Source of the DNA: Clostridia bacterium
Lineage (GTDB): Bacteria; Bacillota; Clostridia; Christensenellales; UBA1242
Reading direction: 5' to 3'
Assembly (NCBI GenBank): GCA_028694075.1
Contig: JAQUUD010000005.1
Coordinates: forward strand, 1 to 29,167
DNA length: 29,167 bases
Made by a program: the position numbers and the translations under genes
Notes under the pieces: model-generated
What the model saw: only the letters and a program-made list of their open reading frames with translations
Databases searched by the model: none
Told to the model about the DNA's origin: nothing
Shown: positions 16,863 to 23,650 of the stretch, in pieces
Layout of the letters: the number at the start of each line of letters is the position of its first letter
Position numbering within the stretch: position 1 is the stretch's first letter

Positions 16863-16892
16863 AGTATAGTCTTTTAAAAAATTTTAAATCAA
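16863..16892 (-). promoter_or_regulatory. secA promoter
   Basis: On the minus strand, TTGATT (16887-16892), an 18-bp spacer and TATACT (16863-16868). Predicted start is about 41 nt upstream of the ATG. No other promoter was seen nearer. Confidence 0.65.
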
Positions 16893-17321
16893 ACTTGAGT
16901 TTTAATTTTAGTCGAAATTAATTTTAAAATAATCAATATGATTTCTTCTTTTGCCTTTTTTTAAAAATAATTTTTTTATTAAAGTATAATCCAAAATTAA
17001 ATCTTTTTGTAAACGATATAAAAAAATAACTAGGGCGTCAACTCGCTAATGTTAATATTAAATGAAAATCAAAAAAAAATCAACTAAAACAAGCAAAAAC
17101 CCGTAAATTTATAAAATTTTAAACATTATCTCTTACTTAAAATTTTATTCTTTTTAAAAAAATTAATGATAATTATAAATAATGTTATCTGGCAATTTAG
17201 AATTTAATGTTTGAAACATCTTTTAGAAATATTTATTTCTTTATAATCAACATAATTAATAAAACATAAATTATCAGAAAATCATATTATAAAAATATTA
17301 CACCTTTTAGGAGGGAATTTT
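16893..17321. other. AT-rich intergenic region between secA and the DUF11 gene
   Basis: These bases are almost entirely A/T apart from a short island, CTAGGGCGTCAACTCGC, near 17031-17047. No ORF, repeat or stable hairpin was found. The strong TAGGAGGG before ATG 17322 lies at its right end. A plus-strand promoter for DUF11 is expected but no good box pair was seen. Confidence 0.55.
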
Positions 17322-17702
17322 ATGGCACTCATTAACAATATTGAAAATACCGCAAATGTCACCTATGATGGCGATGTTATTAGCAGTAATACAACCGAAA
17401 CTCTTTTATTGTTGCCCCCAACATTATTAAAGTCAGTAGACAAACTTATTGCAAGTATTGGCGAAACTTTAACATACACAATTGCTATAACAAATGTGGG
17501 ATTGACCGCAATCACTGATTTGCCTTTCGCTGATGCAATTCCTGCTGGAGCCGAATATATTGCAGATTCATTTACGCTAAACAGCGCACCCGTAACCCCA
17601 ACAATCACTGATGACACCTTGCATTATACAATTCCAAGCATAGGCATATTAGGCGTTGCAACTGTTACATTTCAAACTACAATTGTTGGCGGTGAAATTT
17701 GA
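17322..17702 (+). CDS. Single-domain DUF11 protein
   Basis: The 126 residues form one DUF11 module: an N-terminal IENTANVTYDGDVIS segment, then KSVDKLIASIGETLTYTIAI, DLPFADAIPAGAEYI and a terminal VATVTFQTTIVGGEI. DUF11 is an immunoglobulin-like repeat commonly found in tandem in large secreted adhesins; here it is alone, with no signal peptide, membrane anchor or LPxTG. Small stand-alone DUF11 proteins occur in clostridia, and some are thought to be associated with spores or surfaces; that role is inference. TAGGAGGG stands well placed before the ATG. Composition is hydrophobic and beta-rich, with few charged residues. Confidence 0.8.
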   Translation: MALINNIENTANVTYDGDVISSNTTETLLLLPPTLLKSVDKLIASIGETLTYTIAITNVGLTAITDLPFADAIPAGAEYIADSFTLNSAPVTPTITDDTLHYTIPSIGILGVATVTFQTTIVGGEI

Positions 17703-17973
17703 TAAGTTTATAATCACTTATTACCAAGATTTAATGAGATATAATTCCAGATATTATTCTGTTTTAATAAAACAGAAAGTAAATATTCTAAACAGTTTTT
17801 CAAAAATAAGATTTGACAATATTAATTATTATAGCAATCAGGCAATTACAAGAATACGGAATACCCGCCGTTTCGTTAGGTTTATTTTAATATAACAATG
17901 AAAATTAAAGTTTATTTGGTTATTATAAAAAACTTTAAAATTTTAAAGTAAAAATTAATGATAATTAAATCAA

Positions 17974-18008
17974 TCAAAAATCCAACAAATTTTAATTTTT
18001 GTTGGATT
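17974..18008 (-). terminator. Terminator of the hypothetical gene at 18054
   Basis: An 11-bp perfect stem, AATCCAACAAA (17979-17989) with its complement at 17998-18008, has an 8-nt loop. On the minus strand it is followed by a run of T. Confidence 0.85.
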
Positions 18009-18053
18009 CTTTATGAAATCTATTTTGATGTAACCTAAAATTTCTAATTAAAT

Positions 18054-18542
18054 TTATTGTTGTAAGTTAATTTCATCTACATTTTTTTCTTGTTCAACAG
18101 GATTGCTTTGTTCAATTATATTTTGAACTCCTTGCTTCGTTTTCAAATCAGTTAATATCTTTCCAACTTCAGAATTGAAAAAATATGACACAGACGCCAA
18201 AGTCCAATCACTGATATCTTCTTTATATAATTCGTTATGTTTAGTGTTGTCATAAACAAGTTTAAAGGCATCATTAACCGCTGATTGACCATCATCATCT
18301 TTAACATTAGTATCTATTAAAAATTTTACCACTTCACATTTTAAAAGATAATCCTTATAAGATGCAACTTGTTTAAAGCCCGCAAACATATCAGAATATT
18401 TTTTATAACTTGCCATACCTGCAGAATTCTCAATGACATTTAAGGCAATCTCCTTAATTGTCATTTCATTACTTTTTTCTTTTGAGTCTTTCAAACCATG
18501 AAATTTGAAATTATTCTCAATGTTCATTCCATCATTTTTCAT
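18054..18542 (-). CDS. Hypothetical protein, family not recognised
   Basis: The 162-residue protein has no signal peptide or membrane helix. It is helical and hydrophilic: a charged N-terminus (DSKEKSNEMTIKEI), a middle region with SYKKYSDMFAGFKQVASYKDY, and an acidic, glutamine-rich tail ending NLQQ. No motif was recognised. AAGGAG lies about 10 bases before ATG 18542; a second ATG at residue 6 is possible. It is a single-gene unit with its own promoter (18564-18591) and terminator (17974-18008). It lies downstream of, and on the same strand as, the CwlD-like gene, which reads toward it. The function is unknown. Confidence 0.75.
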   Translation of the reverse strand: MKNDGMNIENNFKFHGLKDSKEKSNEMTIKEIALNVIENSAGMASYKKYSDMFAGFKQVASYKDYLLKCEVVKFLIDTNVKDDDGQSAVNDAFKLVYDNTKHNELYKEDISDWTLASVSYFFNSEVGKILTDLKTKQGVQNIIEQSNPVEQEKNVDEINLQQ

Positions 18543-18563
18543 AAATTATTTTCTCCTTATTTC

Positions 18564-18591
18564 ATTTTATCACATTTTTTAAAAAAGTCAA
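18564..18591 (-). promoter_or_regulatory. Extended -10 promoter of the hypothetical gene
   Basis: On the minus strand, TTGACT (18586-18591), a 16-bp spacer and TGA-TAAAAT (-10 at 18564-18569). It lies just upstream of the AAGGAG and ATG 18542. Confidence 0.7.
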
Positions 18592-18625
18592 ATGGAATTA
18601 TTAATATAAATTGCAAATTATGACT

Positions 18626-19306
18626 TTAAATTGAAAGATATTTTAAGATTCCGATAAAAATGCTATAACAAACAAGCTGGCGGTGACTTTCCGTTAGCAA
18701 AAGCGCTTCCTCCTGCGGGTTTGAAAGATATCCGCATTCGATTATTACGCTTGGAATATCAGAGCAGTTTAAAATATAATAATCGCCAATCGACGGGGCG
18801 GGTTTTGCACTTGGCAATGTTTGAACGAAAATTCTTTGTATGCTTTCGGCAAGACCTTTAGAAGTCAAATCTCCTTCTTTATAAAAAACTTGCGCCCCTT
18901 TGGGTGATGATAAAGAATGGCTGTTCATATGAATACTAATGACCAAATTCGCACCGCTTTTTGTTATAATTTCTTTTCTTTTAAGCATATCATCTTTTTT
19001 CTTATTTACACTAAAAGAATTATATAGTCCGTTTAAATTAGTTCTTGTCATAATCACTTTAATATTAAATCTTTCAAGAACTTGCTTTAACGTAAAAGCA
19101 TATTCTAAGTTCAAACTGTTTTCATCTTTGCCCGTTTTTCGTCCGACTGCACCGCCATCAACTCCGCCGTGTCCTGCATCAATGACAACTTTGTAAGTAT
19201 AATTTGGCGTACTTGTAAAAGATGAGGGCAAAGCAAAAACAAAAGAAAATATCAAAATAATCAAAATAAATATAGCAATATATTTTTTACTTAGGTTTAA
19301 GCACAT
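18626..19306 (-). CDS. cwlD: CwlD-like N-acetylmuramoyl-L-alanine amidase
   Basis: The 226-residue Amidase_3 protein has an N-terminal signal-anchor (about 8-27) and the zinc-site motifs: VVIDAGHGGVDGG (H46), DENSLNLEYA (E62), VISIHMNSH and the catalytic VIIECGYLSN. It cleaves the amide between muramic acid and the stem peptide of peptidoglycan. Size and motifs fit CwlD, which removes stem peptides to make muramic-delta-lactam in spore cortex; whether this lineage sporulates is inference. A generic vegetative amidase is the alternative. The ATG 19306 has no ribosome binding site. A TATATT at 19313-19318 on the minus strand sits 6 bases upstream, so a leaderless start is possible. Confidence 0.85.
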   Translation of the reverse strand: MCLNLSKKYIAIFILIILIFSFVFALPSSFTSTPNYTYKVVIDAGHGGVDGGAVGRKTGKDENSLNLEYAFTLKQVLERFNIKVIMTRTNLNGLYNSFSVNKKKDDMLKRKEIITKSGANLVISIHMNSHSLSSPKGAQVFYKEGDLTSKGLAESIQRIFVQTLPSAKPAPSIGDYYILNCSDIPSVIIECGYLSNPQEEALLLTESHRQLVCYSIFIGILKYLSI

Positions 19307-19389
19307 ACAATTAATATATTAGAAGCAAAACCACATAATGATTATTTGCAAAAATTAACTTTGTTTTAATAAAATTCATATCTATTTTT

Positions 19390-19560
19390 ATGGAAAATAT
19401 AACCGCAATGGAGAAGTTAACTGCACAGGAAATTGCTTTGCTGGGAACAATGCTTGCAATTGAAATAACCAAAAATAAAACCATAGCGGAAATGAAGTGT
19501 ATAAAACATATTTTGGGGCAAATGTTTGCCACTGTTAATACTCTTTTATGTAAATGTTGA
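19390..19560 (+). CDS. 56-residue small hypothetical protein
   Basis: The frame ATG 19390 to TGA 19560 reads MENITAMEKLTAQEIALLG onward through MLAIEITKNKT and ends LLCKC. It has the make-up of a real small protein: an Ala/Leu/Ile-rich helix, a Lys-rich turn (TKNKTIAEMKC) and a second helix ending in two cysteines. Small helical proteins of this general kind are common in clostridia, but I cannot name a family. No ribosome binding site stands before either ATG (19390 or 19408). It is divergent from cwlD, 83 bp away. The antisense frame over the same bases is a shadow. Confidence 0.5.
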   Translation: MENITAMEKLTAQEIALLGTMLAIEITKNKTIAEMKCIKHILGQMFATVNTLLCKC

Positions 19561-19590
19561 TTTATTTCTTATTGTAATCAAGTGCGACAA

Positions 19591-19663
19591 AACTTTCTTA
19601 ATTTTCGTGAGTTATAATTTCGAAAGTTGTAAGAAAGAGGAGCAAAAGCACATTTCTTACAAC
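19591..19663 (+). other. Competing hairpins downstream of the small ORF
   Basis: GTTGTAAGAAA (19626-19636) pairs perfectly with TTTCTTACAAC (19653-19663) around a 16-nt loop. The same central segment can pair instead with CTTTCTTA at 19593-19600 (through TAAGAAAG, 19630-19637), and AACTTTC (19591-19597) also pairs with GAAAGTT (19622-19628). The folds are mutually exclusive, as in attenuators or small RNAs. No U-tract follows, so simple termination is unlikely. Confidence 0.5.
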
Positions 19664-19695
19664 TGATAATAATTTATACCGAGGAATAAAAAAGC

Positions 19696-19779
19696 GGAAG
19701 CGGGCGGGATTTTGAAAAAATCCCGTGCAACGCTTTCAAGCGTTGCCGGCACTGCCTGAAAAGGCAGTGCCCCGCTTCC
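19696..19779. repeat. Four-way cloverleaf palindromic element
   Basis: An outer 8-bp stem (19696-19703 with 19772-19779) encloses three perfect 9-bp hairpins: 19705-19725 (3-nt loop), 19727-19746 (2-nt loop) and 19748-19771 (6-nt loop). Single-base linkers separate them (19704, 19726, 19747). It is GC-rich in an AT-rich setting, and all four helices have no mismatch. It lacks tRNA loops. It may be a mobile palindromic repeat, a DNA cruciform or a structured RNA. It shares a GCGGGCG...TTTTGAAAA core with 23530-23558. Confidence 0.9.
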
Positions 19780-19984
19780 ACCAATCTAATCAATGTTGAC
19801 AAGTTGGAAAAATCAACTAAACCAATTAAGGGCAAAATCTTAATAAACTCCCACTTTTTTGGTATTTAACCAAATAAACACAAAATTTATTATGAAATAT
19901 CCCAACTGCGTTTTGTTCTTTTCATTATCAATATTCTTAATCAAATAATCTAATTACTATTTAAACTAATTAAGCATTATAAAT
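19780..19984. other. AT-rich gap before the ABC exporter 3' end
   Basis: No gene was found. A weak hairpin TTTGGT/ACCAAA lies near 19858-19874, without a U-tract in either direction. Confidence 0.5.
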
Positions 19985-21838
19985 TTAAACTGTTTCGGCA
20001 ACAAAAAGTGAATTAAATTTTTCATTACGTTCAAATAATTCAGTGAAAGTGCCGACATCTTTAATTTCGCCGTTTTCCAAAAAATAAATTAAATCACAGT
20101 TTACAATCGTAGACAATCTGTGCGCAACAATCACAACTGTGTGATTTTTATGAAGTTCAGCAATGCTGTTTTTAATATCATTTTGTGCGTGATTATCAAG
20201 CGAACTTGTGCTTTCGTCAAACAATATGATTTTACTTTTTTTCAAAAACGCACGGGCGATTGCCAATCTTTGCCTTTGACCGCCAGACAGTTTAATTCCG
20301 CCTTCTCCAATAACTGTGTCCAATTTTTTTGGAAGCGTTTCTATAAACTTATCCAAATTTGCTTTTTTGCAAACATTCCATAATTCTTCTTCGGTTGCAT
20401 CGTTTTTAACCATAAGTAAATTGTTTTTTATTGATTCGTTGAAAATATAGGGATATTGATTCACCAAACTTATACTGCTTCTTAAAGATTCTTTAGTTAA
20501 ATTGTTGATGTTGATATCGTCAACAAAAATTGTACCGCTTTTAACAACATATAATTTGTTAATTAAACTTAAGATTGTTGTTTTACCGCTTCCGCTTTTT
20601 CCCACAAATGCAACTGTTTTGCCTGCCGGAATTTTAAAAGATAAATTTTTTAAAATATAATTATTCGTGTCATCAGTTTTTTCTTCTGCTAAAATTGTTT
20701 CAGTTCTTTTTTCAATTTTCGAATTTTCGTTTTCTTTTGCGTTATTTTTTATTTTTTTTGATTCTTTTGTTTTATTATTTTCCTCTTTTTTATCTTCATT
20801 TGTTTTATCATAATAAAAACTCACATTGTCAAAAGAAATTTCGCCTCGGCATTCTGCCATTTCGGTGTTACCGAATTTTTCAATCGGATATTTTTCCGCA
20901 TCGAATAATTCAAACATTCTTTGCGAACTCAGTTTGCACATTGATATATTTTGTGTTATCAGGCCGAAACAATAAATTGCGGAGTTTAATGCATCTCTAT
21001 TCATAAAAATGAACAAAAATGAGGCTAAAGTTATATATGTGTTTTGAACAAAGGTCAGCCCGACGATAAGTATGACTGCTAAACACAGTTCAAAAATTAC
21101 ATTTCTGAAACCAGATAGCGTTTCATTTTTGATATAAGATTTATTAAAGCATTCCTTATAATTTAAAAAATTCTTATTAGAAACTTCTATCAGTTCATTT
21201 TCTAAGTTTAATGCTTTAATATCTTTTTCACTTCGCACAATCTCGCCAACCAAAGATGCAATATTCTCGTCTGCAATTTTAACAAGTTTTCGATTTTTAT
21301 AAAATATTTTTGTTCTGATTAATTCCAAAATAACTAAGCCGATTACTGTAGTAATCACTAAAAGACCAATCCATATATTAATTGTGATTATATAAATAAT
21401 AGTTATTAGAAAACCAAAAATTATGCTTATCGGTTCAACTATGCTGTCCATACTTTCAATTGCCTGTTCGGGATCTTGTGAAATTCTTTTGATAAACTTG
21501 CCTGAAGATGACTCTGAATATGTTTGTGAAGTTAACTTGAAAGAATGATTTACCAAATCATACCTCATTTCGAATGCCATTTTACCAAACATTTTTATGA
21601 AGAATAAACCTGCAGTCATATAAAAAATTCGTCTAAGTACAATCAGAATTGTCCCATATATTAAGTATGTAAAAGCAAGATCGAAATTTACAACTGTTAT
21701 TTCAGCAATAAAAGCGGCAATTAAAAATATACTGACAATATTAACCAAATGACTGAAAGTGGTAAATAAAAGATAGCCACCAAACAATAATTTGTTTCGC
21801 TTAATATAAGATAATAAAGTAATCTTTTGTTTTTTCAT
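19985..21838 (-). CDS. ABC exporter half-transporter with canonical ATPase
   Basis: This is a membrane/ATPase fusion. Membrane segments fill about residues 20-300. The ATPase motifs are complete: Walker A VGKSGSGKTT, Q-loop VNQYPYIFNES, signature LSGGQRQRLAIARAF, Walker B ILFDESTSSLD and H-loop VAHRLSTI. A charged, low-complexity insert of about 50 residues (Lys/Glu/Asn-rich, e.g. KKEENNKTKESKKIKNN) splits the ATPase domain before ILKNLSFKIPAGKT, roughly residues 338-390. It is likely a homodimeric exporter of the multidrug/lipid type; cargo unknown. The start was placed at ATG 21838 (617 residues), where AAAAGG lies 4-5 bases upstream; the longer frame to 21892 has no ribosome binding site. 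Confidence 0.93.
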   Translation of the reverse strand: MKKQKITLLSYIKRNKLLFGGYLLFTTFSHLVNIVSIFLIAAFIAEITVVNFDLAFTYLIYGTILIVLRRIFYMTAGLFFIKMFGKMAFEMRYDLVNHSFKLTSQTYSESSSGKFIKRISQDPEQAIESMDSIVEPISIIFGFLITIIYIITINIWIGLLVITTVIGLVILELIRTKIFYKNRKLVKIADENIASLVGEIVRSEKDIKALNLENELIEVSNKNFLNYKECFNKSYIKNETLSGFRNVIFELCLAVILIVGLTFVQNTYITLASFLFIFMNRDALNSAIYCFGLITQNISMCKLSSQRMFELFDAEKYPIEKFGNTEMAECRGEISFDNVSFYYDKTNEDKKEENNKTKESKKIKNNAKENENSKIEKRTETILAEEKTDDTNNYILKNLSFKIPAGKTVAFVGKSGSGKTTILSLINKLYVVKSGTIFVDDININNLTKESLRSSISLVNQYPYIFNESIKNNLLMVKNDATEEELWNVCKKANLDKFIETLPKKLDTVIGEGGIKLSGGQRQRLAIARAFLKKSKIILFDESTSSLDNHAQNDIKNSIAELHKNHTVVIVAHRLSTIVNCDLIYFLENGEIKDVGTFTELFERNEKFNSLFVAETV

Positions 21839-22025
21839 TTTTCCTTTTAAATTATGCAAATGTATTATAATTTTACGCAAACTTAACTGCATTTATCATT
21901 TTTGTTAATGTTTTTATAAATATTATTTTTTTAAATTTTCAATTTATATTTATAATTTTATTATTTTTTTTATATTTAAATAGAGTAAAATAGTTACTAA
22001 ATTTTAATTTTTAATATAAAAAATT

Positions 22026-22058
22026 AAAAAAAACAAGCATTAAAAAATTTAAGCTTGT
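22026..22058 (-). terminator. tuf terminator
   Basis: On the minus strand ACAAGC and GCTTGT pair (22053-22058 with 22033-22038) around a 14-nt loop, followed by eight T. It lies 52 bases after the tuf stop. Confidence 0.8.
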
Positions 22059-22109
22059 CTTTTTAATTTTAATTAAAATTTTTAAATATTTATCTGAAAT
22101 ATTCAAAAC

Positions 22110-23312
22110 TTATTCAATAATTGTTGAAACAACACCGGAACCAACTGTTCTTCCACCTTCACGAATAGCAAATCTTAAACCTTGCTCAATTGCGATTGGT
22201 GTAATCAAAGTTATTGTCATTGTGATATTGTCACCTGGCATAATCATTTCCACGCCTTGTGGCAATTCAATTGAACCTGTAACATCTGTTGTTCTTAAAT
22301 AGAATTGTGGACGATATCCGTTAAAGAATGGAGTGTGGCGTCCGCCTTCTTCTTTCTTTAATACATATACACTTGCGGTGAACTTTGTATGAGGGTTAAT
22401 TGAACCTGGTTTACAGATTACTTGACCTCTTTCAATTTCATTTTTCTGAATTCCGCGTAGTAACAATCCAACATTATCACCTGCTCTTGCTTCGTCCAAA
22501 TATTTTCTGAACATTTCAACGCTAGTAACAACTGTTGATCGTTTTACTCCAAATCCGATAATCTCAACCGTTTCGTTGATTTTAACAATACCTCTTTCCG
22601 CTCTTCCAGTCGCAACTGTTCCACGACCAGGAATTGAAAACACGTCTTCAACTGGCATCAAGAAAGGTTTATCTATTTCACGAGTAGGTTCAGGAATGTA
22701 ACTATCTAATACTTCCAACAATTCTCTAATTGGATTGCAAACTTCATCATCCGCCTTTCCTGCTTGACAAGCTTCCAAAGCCTTCAAAGCGGAGCCTTTA
22801 ATAATTGGGGTCTTATCTCCCGGGAAACTATATTGAGTTAACAAGTCACGAATTTCCATTTCCACTAATTCCAACAATTCTGGATCATCAACTTGATCGG
22901 TCTTGTTCATAAACACAATTATATAAGGAACGCCAACCTGACGCGCTAGTACTATATGTTCACGAGTTTGTGGCATGGGGCCGTCTGCTGCTGAAACAAC
23001 CAAAACCGCTCCGTCCATTTGAGCCGCACCTGTAATCATATTCTTTACATAATCAGCATGCCCCGGGCAGTCAACGTGAGCATAGTGGCGTTTTTCTGTT
23101 TGATATTCCACATGCGCTGTGTTGATTGTAATTCCTCTTGTTTTTTCTTCTGGTGCACTATCGATTTGGTCATATCTTTTTGCTTCTGCCAAACCTTTCA
23201 ATGCACTATACATTGTTATTGCTGCTGTTAAAGTTGTTTTGCCGTGATCAACGTGACCAATCGTTCCAACATTAACATGCGCTTTTGTTCTTTCGAACTT
23301 TGCTTTTGCCAT
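22110..23312 (-). CDS. tuf: Elongation factor Tu
   Basis: EF-Tu brings aminoacyl-tRNA to the ribosomal A site as a GTP complex. The 400 residues carry G1 GHVDHGKTT (18-26), the switch I threonine in RGITINTAHV, G3 DCPGHADYVKNM, G4 NKTD and the SALKALE G5 region, then domains II and III ending in GGRTVGSGVVSTIIE. Length is normal. AAAGGAG precedes ATG by about 8 bases. It is separated from fusA by 338 bp and has its own promoter (23361-23389) and terminator, so it can be expressed independently of the str cluster. Confidence 0.99.
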   Translation of the reverse strand: MAKAKFERTKAHVNVGTIGHVDHGKTTLTAAITMYSALKGLAEAKRYDQIDSAPEEKTRGITINTAHVEYQTEKRHYAHVDCPGHADYVKNMITGAAQMDGAVLVVSAADGPMPQTREHIVLARQVGVPYIIVFMNKTDQVDDPELLELVEMEIRDLLTQYSFPGDKTPIIKGSALKALEACQAGKADDEVCNPIRELLEVLDSYIPEPTREIDKPFLMPVEDVFSIPGRGTVATGRAERGIVKINETVEIIGFGVKRSTVVTSVEMFRKYLDEARAGDNVGLLLRGIQKNEIERGQVICKPGSINPHTKFTASVYVLKKEEGGRHTPFFNGYRPQFYLRTTDVTGSIELPQGVEMIMPGDNITMTITLITPIAIEQGLRFAIREGGRTVGSGVVSTIIE

Positions 23313-23360
23313 ATTATTTAATCTCCTTTAAATCTTTTTTTATTATTTTTTAACACCACG

Positions 23361-23389
23361 ATTATATCACAGTGCAATCTATTAAGCAA
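23361..23389 (-). promoter_or_regulatory. Extended -10 promoter of tuf
   Basis: On the minus strand, TTGCTT (23384-23389), a 17-bp spacer and TGA-TATAAT (-10 at 23361-23366). Predicted start is about 42 nt before the ATG. Confidence 0.75.
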
Positions 23390-23506
23390 GCATTTTTTTT
23401 ATTTACTTATCATATTTATTGTTTTTTCAAATGTAAACAAACTCTTATTTTATTATATTTTAAAATATGACAAATTTTATTGCTTTCTGTTCGCTTGATT
23501 TGGGTT

Positions 23507-23575
23507 CGCCCGCCCCGCCCGCCACTTGTGGCGGGCGGGGCGGGCGCGGTTTTGAAAACCTTTTTTTTCAAAACC
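23507..23575. repeat. Compound GC palindrome plus 11-bp hairpin
   Basis: A 19-bp perfect stem of G and C (23507-23525 with 23528-23546) has a 2-nt loop. Two bases later an 11-bp hairpin follows: GGTTTTGAAAA (23548-23558) with 23565-23575. It lies between fusA and tuf, but neither side has the U-tract expected of a terminator. It shares GGCGGGCGCGG with the palindrome at 677-727 and the GCGGGCG/TTTTGAAAA core with the cloverleaf. Confidence 0.85.
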
Positions 23576-23650
23576 TGTTGAATTCACTTAAAATTAAACT
23601 ACGCTTAATTATAAATAATCAAATTTATTCAAAATTCATATCTTCAAATA

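Noticed and set aside
17656..17895. 79-residue plus-strand ORF after DUF11
   Set aside because: It starts inside the DUF11 gene in another frame, lacks a ribosome binding site and has no recognisable composition.
19311..19532. 73-residue minus-strand ORF
   Set aside because: It is antisense to the more protein-like 19390-19560 plus-strand frame and overlaps the cwlD upstream region.
19696..19779. tRNA gene
   Set aside because: The arms have 2-6 nt loops, no anticodon loop and no T-loop motif, and the helices are 8-9 bp.
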